Shown here: in pieces, positions 1 to 5,033 of the stretch
Position numbering within the stretch: the stretch's first letter is position 1
Layout: each line of letters opens with the position of its first letter
NCBI GenBank assembly: GCA_002779455.1
Contig: PEWM01000259.1
Coordinates: 1 to 5,033, forward strand
Length of the DNA stretch: 5,033 nucleotides
Source of the DNA: Deltaproteobacteria bacterium CG07_land_8_20_14_0_80_60_11
GTDB taxonomy: Bacteria; Desulfobacterota; Desulfobaccia; Desulfobaccales; 0-14-0-80-60-11
Reading direction: 5' to 3'
The notes under the pieces: generated by a model
Told to the model about the DNA's origin: nothing
Database searches by the model: none
Seen by the model: only the letters and a program-made list of their open reading frames with translations
Program-made: the position numbers and the translations under genes

Positions 1-5
1 AAAAT

Positions 6-1010
6 ATGCAAAGCCAAATGACCCCGCCCATTCTAATTGAAGCAACCCGGGGCCCCCGGGTCGAGAGTTGTCATCGGGGCCACCTCGCGGTGGTGGACGC
101 TGCCGGGAACCTGGTTCATCACCTGGGCGACGCCGAGGCCTGGGTCTGCATGCGCTCCCTGGCCAAGCCCTTTCAGGCCCTGGCCGTCCTCACCACCGGC
201 GCGGCGGCGGCCTTCGGGTTCGGGGCCGAGGAGTTGGCCCTGTTTTCCGGGTCCCTCTCCGGCCAGGACTTTCAGGTGGAATTGGCGACTAAAATTCTGG
301 CGCGGTTAGGCCTCACCCCGGAGGCCCTCCAGTGCGGGGTCCACCCGCCTCTGCACCGCCCCACGGCCCAGGCCCTGGTCAAGGCCGGGTTGAAACCCAC
401 CCCACTCCACAACACCTGCACCGGCAAGCACGCCGCCATGCTGGCCCTGTGCGTCCACCACGGCTGGCCCCTGGCGGACTATTTGAATCCGGCCCACCCG
501 GCGCAGGAATTGATTTTGGGCGCCGTGGCCCGGATGGTGGGGTTCCCCAAAGGGCAGATCCAGGTGGCCATCGACGGCTGCGGCGCGCCCGTTTTCTACG
601 TGCCTTTGAAAAACATCGCCCTGGGATATGCCCGCCTGGCGGGAGCTAAACCGGAGTCCCCCGCGGGAATACTCCTGGCCGCCATCCTGGCCCATCCCCG
701 GCACATCGCCGGAGACGGCCGCCTGGAGACCACGATCATGCAGGCCTTGCCGGGCAAAATCTTCGCCAAGTCCGGCGCCGAAGGCGGGTTTGCCCTGAGC
801 CTGACCGAGGGCGGCCTGGGGGTGGCCTTCAAGATCGACGACGGCGGCCAACGCGCCCTCAACCCCACCGTGGTGGCCATCCTGGAACAGATGGGCGTCC
901 TCACCCCCGCGGCCGCAGAAGCCCTGGCTCCCTTCCGGCAGCCGCCCATCCTCAACCACCGCCAGGAGGTGGTGGGCCATATCCGGCCGGCCTTGGCGCT
1001 CCGGCCCTAA
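6..1010 (+). CDS. L-asparaginase, Rhizobium etli AnsA-like (asparaginase II superfamily)
   Basis: Predicted to hydrolyse L-asparagine to aspartate and ammonia; no signal peptide is visible, so it is probably cytoplasmic. The 334-residue product matches the asparaginase II family (Pfam Asparaginase_II), unrelated to E. coli AnsA/AnsB. Motifs in order: RGPRVES near residue 15; RSLAKPFQAL with Ser51 and Lys54; SGSLSGQDF with Ser83; HNTCTGKHAAML with Cys138, Lys141 and His142; DGCGAP with Asp190 and Cys192; AKSGAEGGF with Lys255. As I recall R. etli AnsA, these correspond at a constant +3 offset to Ser48/Lys51, Ser80, Cys135/Lys138/His139 and Asp187/Cys189, with Lys255 likely matching Lys263, so catalytic and zinc-site residues look intact. 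Variants: the SHSGE-type loop is SLSGQ and SGKH is TGKH. The start is uncertain: Met1 (6) and Met5 (18) are both possible and only five upstream bases are visible, so no ribosome binding site can be judged. It ends in TAA; the next gene is about 200 nt away. Confidence 0.88.
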   Translation: MQSQMTPPILIEATRGPRVESCHRGHLAVVDAAGNLVHHLGDAEAWVCMRSLAKPFQALAVLTTGAAAAFGFGAEELALFSGSLSGQDFQVELATKILARLGLTPEALQCGVHPPLHRPTAQALVKAGLKPTPLHNTCTGKHAAMLALCVHHGWPLADYLNPAHPAQELILGAVARMVGFPKGQIQVAIDGCGAPVFYVPLKNIALGYARLAGAKPESPAGILLAAILAHPRHIAGDGRLETTIMQALPGKIFAKSGAEGGFALSLTEGGLGVAFKIDDGGQRALNPTVVAILEQMGVLTPAAAEALAPFRQPPILNHRQEVVGHIRPALALRP

Positions 1011-1044
1011 CAACAAGTTGGCCCCCCAAAGGTAATTTTCCGAT

Positions 1045-1090
1045 GTAAGGTGCGTCCTACGCACCAAGAATGGCGCGTGAGACGCGCTAC
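1045..1090. repeat. Twin-hairpin palindromic repeat (REP/MITE-like)
   Basis: Two adjacent hairpins are visible. The first is GGTGCGT-CCT-ACGCACC (1049-1065), a perfect 7-bp stem with a 3-nt loop. The second is GCGCGT-GAG-ACGCGC (1073-1087), a perfect 6-bp stem with a 3-nt loop. They are joined by AAGAATG, and the outer ends GTA (1045-1047) and TAC (1088-1090) are complementary, so the unit is an imperfect palindrome whose halves are diverged inverted copies. Sequences of the type TAGGGTGCGT...ACGCACCCTA are, from memory, common interspersed repeats in many proteobacterial and cyanobacterial genomes. The copy here would be a degenerate member. It lies between two genes on the same strand and may also affect transcript 3' end stability. 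Only one copy is visible, so calling it a repeat is inference. Confidence 0.5.
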
Positions 1091-1136
1091 GGGTTTTAGT
1101 GCCGGAGGAATCCCTCCTCCTCCCCTCATAAAACCC
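1091..1136. other. Nested inverted repeat between asparaginase and HIT genes
   Basis: GGGTTTTA (1091-1098) is perfectly complementary to TAAAACCC (1129-1136), an 8-bp outer stem around 30 nt. Inside it, GGAGGA (1104-1109) can pair with TCCTCC (1115-1120). It directly abuts the twin hairpins, so it may be part of the same element. There is no terminal T run after the right arm on the + strand, so it is not a standard intrinsic terminator, although it could stall transcription or protect the asparaginase mRNA 3' end. Confidence 0.35.
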
Positions 1137-1137
1137 C

Positions 1138-1165
1138 TTGAATCTCTCCCCAATCATGCTATATT
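1138..1165 (+). promoter_or_regulatory. Putative sigma-70 promoter for the HIT-LapA(-mutS) genes
   Basis: A -35-like TTGAAT (1138-1143) is separated by 16 nt from a -10-like TATATT (1160-1165). They differ from consensus at two and one positions respectively. The stretch around them is AT-rich compared with the flanking genes, as expected of a promoter. Transcription would begin near 1172 and leave a leader of about 43 nt before the ATG at 1215. No operator palindrome is obvious at the site itself. Confidence 0.45.
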
Positions 1166-1214
1166 TCAATGATATGGTTAGCCATGGATCATCTACAAAT
1201 CGGGTGGGGCCGGC

Positions 1215-1730
1215 ATGAAAGTGTTGTGGGCCCCGTGGCGCATGGAATATATCCTGGGGGAGGATAAGGCCCCGGGCTGCATCTTCTGCCCCGAACCCGG
1301 GGAGAGCCTGCCGGAGCGCCTGGTGTTGTTCAACGGCAGCCTGACCCGCATCATGATGAACAAGTATCCCTATATCAACGGCCATCTGCTGGTTTCCCCC
1401 ATCCGCCACCTTCCCGGGCTGGACGACCTGACCCCGGCGGAGACGCTGGACCTCATGAGCAAGGTCCGGGAGTCCATCGCCATCTTGAAGCAGGTCATGC
1501 ACCCCGACGGCTTCAACGTGGGCCTCAACCTGGGGCTGGTCGCCGGGGCCGGGGTGGAAAGCCACCTCCATTTTCATCTTGTCCCCCGGTGGGCCGGCGA
1601 CACCAATTTCATCCCGGTTTTTGCCGAGGTTCGGGTGATTCCGGAACATTTTCGTCAGACTTACGAACGCCTGGCGCCCCTATTCCAGGCCCTGCCAGAT
1701 GAGGATCAGACATGCGTTTCGTTAAAGTAA
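1215..1730 (+). CDS. HIT-family protein, Ap4A phosphorylase/hydrolase-like
   Basis: Histidine-triad nucleotide-binding protein of 171 residues. Such enzymes attack the alpha-phosphate of nucleotides such as diadenosine polyphosphates or AMP conjugates through a covalent nucleotidyl-histidine. The triad is in SHLHFHLVPRW with His117, His119 and His121; His119, the middle one, is the expected nucleophile. The N-terminus WAPWRMEYI and the following CIFC pair (Cys22, Cys25) are typical of the longer branch that includes mycobacterial Ap4A phosphorylase; the cysteines plus His65 may bind zinc. NVGLNLG (101-107) and GDTNFIPV (128-135) are also characteristic. No signal peptide or membrane segment is visible, so it should be cytoplasmic. 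The ATG is preceded by a weak GGTGGGG at 1203-1209, and this start leaves the WAPWR motif directly at the N-terminus as in relatives. The last 19 nt overlap the LapA-domain gene. The exact substrate cannot be read from sequence. Confidence 0.88.
   Translation: MKVLWAPWRMEYILGEDKAPGCIFCPEPGESLPERLVLFNGSLTRIMMNKYPYINGHLLVSPIRHLPGLDDLTPAETLDLMSKVRESIAILKQVMHPDGFNVGLNLGLVAGAGVESHLHFHLVPRWAGDTNFIPVFAEVRVIPEHFRQTYERLAPLFQALPDEDQTCVSLK
1701..1705 (+). promoter_or_regulatory. Ribosome binding site of the LapA-domain gene
   Basis: GAGGA lies 6 nt before the ATG at 1712 and inside the end of the HIT gene. It is the clearest Shine-Dalgarno match in this cluster. It supports the 1712 start and implies coupling of translation between the overlapping genes. 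Confidence 0.65.
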
Positions 1731-2062
1731 TCTTCTCCACCGTTATCGTCCTCCTGGGTATCGTCTTCATCATCGAAAACCTGGAGGTCCTGAAGCATCC
1801 GGTGAGCCTCAAGCTGGATCTTTATGTCGCTACCTTCCAGAGTCCCGACGTCTATCTCTGGGTTCTCGTCTTGTTCTCCTTTTTTCTCGGGGTCTTCACC
1901 ACTTCCCTGTATGGCCTCTACGAGCTTTATCAGCAGCGCCAGACCATCCGCCAGCTTCGGCACAATCTGGAGATCCTGGCCAAGGAAATTAGGCAGGCCA
2001 ACGCTACCGCACCGGCCTCGGCGGCGGCCCCCGAACCCCAGATTGCCCCCCGGTCCGAGTAA
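1712..2062 (+). CDS. LapA-domain (DUF1049) two-TM inner membrane protein
   Basis: Small membrane protein of 116 residues matching the LapA/DUF1049 (YciS-type) layout. TM1 spans about residues 6-22 (VIFSTVIVLLGIVFII), followed by a short loop containing ENLEVLKHPVSLKLDL. TM2 spans about 46-67 (DVYLWVLVLFSFFLGVFTTS). A charged, probably coiled-coil helix runs from about 71 to 97 (YQQRQTIRQLRHNLEILAKE), and an Ala/Pro-rich disordered tail ends the protein. In E. coli, LapA works with LapB and FtsH in controlling LpxC and so lipopolysaccharide synthesis. No lapB is visible here, so whether this homologue shares that role is unknown and no gene symbol is assigned. Both termini are probably cytoplasmic. 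It overlaps the HIT gene by 19 nt in a different frame with its own GAGGA site, and mutS follows after 81 nt. Confidence 0.8.
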   Translation: MRFVKVIFSTVIVLLGIVFIIENLEVLKHPVSLKLDLYVATFQSPDVYLWVLVLFSFFLGVFTTSLYGLYELYQQRQTIRQLRHNLEILAKEIRQANATAPASAAAPEPQIAPRSE

Positions 2063-2085
2063 TCCGGGGGCGCCTCAGTTTCCCG

Positions 2086-2122
2086 GGAGGGCGGAGGACC
2101 CCTTTGGTATCGTCGGCCCTCC
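2086..2122 (+). other. Possible stem-loop in the lapA-domain/mutS gap
   Basis: GGAGGGC (2086-2092) is perfectly complementary to GCCCTCC (2116-2122) with a 23-nt loop. It fills much of the 81-nt gap and ends 21 nt before the mutS start. No T run follows, so it is not a simple terminator. In such GC-rich DNA a 7-bp match can arise by chance. A role as an attenuator or translational control element for mutS is speculative. Confidence 0.25.
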
Positions 2123-2143
2123 TCGTGAATTGCCGTATGCGCC

Positions 2144-4684
2144 ATGACTGGCCCCCCATCTGACAAAATCACCCCCATGTTGCGGCAGTACCTGGACCTG
2201 AAGGAGCGGTACGCCGACGCCCTGGTGCTTTTCCAGATGGGCGATTTTTACGAGACCTTCTTCGGCGACGCCGAGACGGCCGCCAACGCCCTGAATATCG
2301 CCCTCACGTCGCGCTCCCGCCAGGGGGACGAGCGCATCCCCATGGCCGGCTTTCCCATCCATGCGGCCGCCAGTTACATCCCCCGCCTCTTGGAGCAGGG
2401 GTTCAAGGTGGTGGTGTGCGACCAGACGGAGGACCCGGCCCAGGCCAAAGGCCTGGTGCGCCGGGAAGTGACCCGTATCCTCACCCGGGGCATCGTGGTG
2501 GACCCCGCCGCCCTGGACGCCCGCACCGACAACTACCTGGCGGCGGTGACTTTTAAGGGGCCCAGGTGGGGCCTGGCTTTTCTGGAGTTGTCCACCGGGG
2601 AATTCCGCCTCACCGAGGGCGAGGGCACCGATGCCCTGGCCGATGAACTGTGGCGGCTAAAACCTGCGGAGTTGGTGGTCCCGGATAACATGGACCCGGC
2701 TCTTCTCTCCCCGGCCCTGGTCCCCTTCGACGCCCCTCCCACCCAGCGGCGGGTGTCGTCCTACGCCTTCGATCCCGAGGCGGCCCGGCGGGAAGTGGGC
2801 CAGGCCCTGGGCACCCTTTTCCTGGACGGCTTCGGGGTGGACGCCTACCTTCTCGGGGTGGCCGCGGCCGGGGCCATTCTCCGGTATCTGAGGGATTCCC
2901 ACACCCCGGAGCTCCCCCACCTGGACCGCCTGCTGGCGTACCGCCGTGACGACTTCCTGGGTCTGGATGAGGCCACCTTGCGGCACCTGGAGATCTTCGA
3001 AACCTGGCGCAGCCGGTCACGCCAGGGGTCCTTGCTGGAAACCTTGGACCACACCGTCACCCCCATGGGAGCCCGGCGCCTGAGCCAGTGGCTGCGTTAT
3101 CCCTTGCAGGATCAGGCCCGGATCGAGGCCCGCCTGGACGCGGTGGAGTTTTTTAAGAACAATGGCCTCCTGCGCCAGCGCTGGCGCCAGACCCTGAAAG
3201 GGCTGGGGGACCTGGAACGCCTCACCGCCCGGGTGGCCCTGGAGCAGGCCACCCCCCGGGAGGTGGCGGCCGTGAAAGAGACCCTGGCCCGGGTGCCCCT
3301 CCTGCAGGCGTTATTGCCCGCAGAACTCCCGGCGATGGTGGCCCAGGTGGCGGCCGACCTGGACGGGCTGCCCGAACTTCAGGACTTGATCGGCCGGGCC
3401 CTGGTGGAGGACCCCCCGGCCAGCCTGGCGGCCGGCGGCATCATCCGGGAAGGGTACGACCCCGAGTTGGACGGACTCATTGCCCTCAACCGTGAGGGCA
3501 AAGACTGGATCGCTCGCCTGGAGGCGGCGGAAAGGGCCAGGACCGGCATCAACTCCTTGAAAGTACGCTACAACAAGATCTTCGGCTACTACCTGGAGGT
3601 GTCCCGGGCCAACCTGCATCTGGTGCCCCCCGACTACACCCGCAAGCAGACCCTGGTGAATGCCGAGCGCTTCATCACCGCCGACTTGAAGGAGTACGAG
3701 TCCCGGGTCCTGGGGGCGGAAGATGCGCGCCTCCATCGGGAAACAGCGCTGTTTCAGGAGTTGCGCCGGCGGGTGCGGGAGGAGACCTCCCGCCTCAAGC
3801 AGGTGGCCCGGGCCCTGGGGATTCTGGACGTCGCCGCCGCCCTGGCCGAGTTGGCCGCCCTCAACCAATATAACCGGCCCCAGGTGGTGGCCGAGCCGGT
3901 GCTCCTGATCAAGCAGGGAAGGCACCCGGTCATCGAGGGGGTTTTGCCCTCCGGCAGCTTTGTGCCCAACGATATCGCCCTGGACGCAGACTCACAGGTG
4001 CTCATCGTCACCGGCCCCAACATGAGCGGCAAATCCACCATCTTGCGGCAGGTGGCCCTGATCACGCTCCTGGCCCACCTGGGCAGTTTCGTCCCCGCCG
4101 CCGAGGCGGTGATCGGGCTCACCGACCGCATCTTCACCCGGGTGGGGGCGGTGGATGATATCGGCCGGGGCCAGAGCACTTTTCTGGTGGAGATGCATGA
4201 AACCGCCCGCATCCTCCACCAAGCCACCCCCCGGAGCCTGGTGATCTTAGATGAGATCGGCCGGGGCACTTCCACCTTTGACGGCCTGGCCCTGGCCTGG
4301 GCCGTGGCGGAGCATCTCCACGACCTTAAAGGCGCCGGGGTCAAGACCCTGTTTGCCACCCACTACCAGGAACTCACCGAACTCAGCCGCCTGAAGCCCC
4401 GGGTGCAGAACTTCCAGGTGCTGGTGACGGAATCGGCAGGCGATATCGTATTTCTCCACCGGCTGGCGCCCGGCGCCGCCTCCCAGAGTTACGGCATCCA
4501 GGTGGCCAAACTGGCCGGCGTCCCCCGGGAAGTCATCGCCCGGGCCCAGGAAGTCCTGGAAAACCTGGAATCCGGCAGCCTGGACCCCACGGGCCTCCCC
4601 CGCCTGGCCCGCTCCCGGCGCCGCCAGACCCGGGAGGCGCCCCAACCCACCCTGTTCGACCCGCCCCCGGAAGAGCCTCAATAA
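2144..4684 (+). CDS. mutS: DNA mismatch repair ATPase MutS
   Basis: Recognises base mismatches and small loops in DNA and, after ATP-driven conversion to a sliding clamp, recruits MutL. The 846-residue product covers all MutS1 domains. The mismatch-binding domain (about 10-125) has GDFYETF with the wedge Phe35 and Glu37 of the F-x-E motif. The connector starts near Asn130. Lever and clamp (about 270-590) include YNKIFGYYLEVS from Tyr476 and NAERFI. The ATPase has Walker A GPNMSGKST (624-632, Lys630), signature GRGQSTF with Ser678, Walker B VILDE (700-704, Asp703, Glu704) followed by GRGTSTFDG, and ATHYQEL with His740. A dimerisation helix-turn-helix (SYGIQVAKLAGVP) follows. The tail has QPTLF (834-838), resembling a beta-clamp binding motif, and stops without the tetramerisation segment of E. 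coli MutS. The F-x-E motif separates it from MutS2. ATG 2144 is the first possible ATG, as an in-frame TGA lies at 2126; Met12 (2177) is an alternative. Neither start has a recognisable Shine-Dalgarno site. Confidence 0.98.
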   Translation: MTGPPSDKITPMLRQYLDLKERYADALVLFQMGDFYETFFGDAETAANALNIALTSRSRQGDERIPMAGFPIHAAASYIPRLLEQGFKVVVCDQTEDPAQAKGLVRREVTRILTRGIVVDPAALDARTDNYLAAVTFKGPRWGLAFLELSTGEFRLTEGEGTDALADELWRLKPAELVVPDNMDPALLSPALVPFDAPPTQRRVSSYAFDPEAARREVGQALGTLFLDGFGVDAYLLGVAAAGAILRYLRDSHTPELPHLDRLLAYRRDDFLGLDEATLRHLEIFETWRSRSRQGSLLETLDHTVTPMGARRLSQWLRYPLQDQARIEARLDAVEFFKNNGLLRQRWRQTLKGLGDLERLTARVALEQATPREVAAVKETLARVPLLQALLPAELPAMVAQVAADLDGLPELQDLIGRALVEDPPASLAAGGIIREGYDPELDGLIALNREGKDWIARLEAAERARTGINSLKVRYNKIFGYYLEVSRANLHLVPPDYTRKQTLVNAERFITADLKEYESRVLGAEDARLHRETALFQELRRRVREETSRLKQVARALGILDVAAALAELAALNQYNRPQVVAEPVLLIKQGRHPVIEGVLPSGSFVPNDIALDADSQVLIVTGPNMSGKSTILRQVALITLLAHLGSFVPAAEAVIGLTDRIFTRVGAVDDIGRGQSTFLVEMHETARILHQATPRSLVILDEIGRGTSTFDGLALAWAVAEHLHDLKGAGVKTLFATHYQELTELSRLKPRVQNFQVLVTESAGDIVFLHRLAPGAASQSYGIQVAKLAGVPREVIARAQEVLENLESGSLDPTGLPRLARSRRRQTREAPQPTLFDPPPEEPQ

Positions 4685-4827
4685 GCAATCGATGCCGAGA
4701 AGGTCAAGAATTTGTAGACTAAATAATTGATGACTTCGTAAAAAGTAGTTTTGTTAAACTATCTAAATTAATTTGGGATTATGGTATTTTCTTCCTTGCG
4801 CCAGGCTGGCTTTTATGGCATATTATT
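4685..4827. other. AT-rich spacer between mutS and the transposase
   Basis: Base composition drops sharply from GC-rich coding sequence to visibly AT-rich DNA, which suggests a boundary with acquired DNA. No convincing intrinsic terminator for mutS is seen. It contains the palindromic tract at 4727-4746 and a hairpin TAGTTT-TGTT-AAACTA (4746-4761). I see no gene here. A weak promoter-like pair, TTGCGC (4796-4801) and TATTAT (4821-4826) with a 19-nt spacer, could serve the transposase. Confidence 0.5.
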
Positions 4828-5033
4828 ATGAAAAATCAAATGGTTAATCGAGAGGCTATGATTAGTCGCAACGACCCCCGGCAAGGCCGCTTGTTTGACC
4901 CCTGGGAGCATTTAGGTCCCAAGCGGCGCAAGCTTTTTTAAAATCCTGGGCCGGGCTGTTCCGCCAAGAAATCCTGGCGGAGTTGCCGGTGGACCAGATC
5001 GCCCCCTGGTTCCGGGCGGATTTTGGCCGCCCC
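4727..5033 (+). mobile_element. 5' portion of an insertion sequence (IS1182/IS4-like), cut by the window edge
   Basis: The element is inferred from three observations: an AT-rich switch after mutS, the tract TTGATGACTTCGTAAAAAGT (4727-4746), which I recall from repeats in deltaproteobacterial genomes and which may be an element end, and a transposase N-terminus beginning near 4828. The left boundary is a guess because the matching right end and any target-site duplication lie outside the window. The family name is from memory of similar transposases. Confidence 0.45.
4828..5033 (+). pseudogene. Transposase N-terminus, frame broken at a T6A4 tract, 3' end beyond the window
   Basis: The first frame runs from ATG 4828 for 37 codons and contains RQGRLFDPWEHLGPKRRKLF, then stops at TAA 4939-4941. 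The protein continues in the -1 frame from TTA at 4938 as LKSWAGLFRQEILAELPVDQ and then IAPWFRADFGRP to the window end. Joined, KRRKL-F-L-K-SWAGLF has the spacing expected for transposases with LGPKRRKLL..SWAGLF and FGRP, which I associate with DUF772-containing IS1182/IS4-like enzymes. One extra T in the six-T run at 4934-4939 would restore the frame. It is therefore either a decayed copy or depends on slippage. ATG 4858, with GAGAGG at 4850-4855, is an alternative start and places MISRNDPRQG at the N-terminus, closer to relatives as I remember them. The product would act in trans on the element ends. The catalytic DDE residues lie outside the window. Confidence 0.65.

Noticed and set aside
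1184..1267. A 27-codon open frame starting at ATG 1184 and overlapping the HIT gene start
   Set aside because: It would lie in the leader of the HIT transcript, but has no Shine-Dalgarno site and no recognisable peptide; its second half is simply the HIT coding sequence in another frame.
306..1649. A 447-codon open frame on the - strand across the asparaginase gene, the gap and most of the HIT gene
   Set aside because: It runs opposite two well-supported genes, resembles no family, is rich in Gly/Gln/His/Arg as expected of an antisense frame in GC-rich DNA, and crosses the palindromic intergenic region.
3311..3925. Long - strand open frames inside mutS (also 3754-4359 and 4247-4681)
   Set aside because: They are antisense shadows of an intact mutS, with low-complexity translations and no family resemblance.
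4934..4940. TTTTTTA as a canonical -1 programmed ribosomal frameshift site
   Set aside because: The zero frame reads CTT TTT TAA, so the heptamer is out of phase for tandem slippage; loss of one T is simpler. Kept only as a finding with that caveat.
4921..4943. The T6 run in the transposase as part of an intrinsic terminator
   Set aside because: No GC-rich inverted repeat precedes the T run, and it lies inside conserved transposase coding sequence.
1..5033. CRISPR array, tRNA, rRNA, or defence / toxin-antitoxin module
   Set aside because: No regularly spaced direct repeats, no tRNA cloverleaf or rRNA-like stretches, and no pair of small genes of that type were found by reading the window.

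Overview
The window reads as a GC-rich chromosomal segment from a Gram-negative bacterium. The protein styles and the HIT / LapA-domain / mutS gene order suggest a Thermodesulfobacteriota (former Deltaproteobacteria) lineage, perhaps near Desulfobaccales. That placement is inferred from remembered family styles, not from a search. All genes lie on the + strand.

Layout: (1) 6-1010 is an L-asparaginase of the Rhizobium etli AnsA / asparaginase II superfamily, with its catalytic and metal-site residues present; its upstream region is cut off by the window edge. (2) 1011-1214 is a non-coding gap with two related small hairpins (1045-1090) resembling an interspersed palindromic repeat, a nested inverted repeat (1091-1136), and a plausible sigma-70 promoter (1138-1165). 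(3) 1215-4684 holds three genes: a HIT-family nucleotide hydrolase/phosphorylase-like protein, a two-TM LapA-domain (DUF1049) membrane protein whose start overlaps the HIT gene by 19 nt, and after an 81-nt gap a full-length mutS. (4) 4685-5033 changes abruptly to AT-rich sequence and then enters the N-terminal part of a transposase whose frame is broken at a T6A4 tract; the element continues past the window edge.

How the genes relate: HIT and LapA are probably translationally coupled and share the promoter upstream of the HIT gene. mutS may be read through from the same transcript, although it has no visible ribosome binding site and is preceded by a possible stem-loop. Nothing links the asparaginase functionally to the downstream cluster. 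The transposable element downstream of mutS is likely acquired DNA that marks the end of the conserved block.

I see no CRISPR array, rRNA, tRNA, toxin-antitoxin pair or clearly new multi-gene system. The points most worth a second look are the frame break in the transposase, the palindromic repeat in front of the HIT gene, and the motif variants in the asparaginase.
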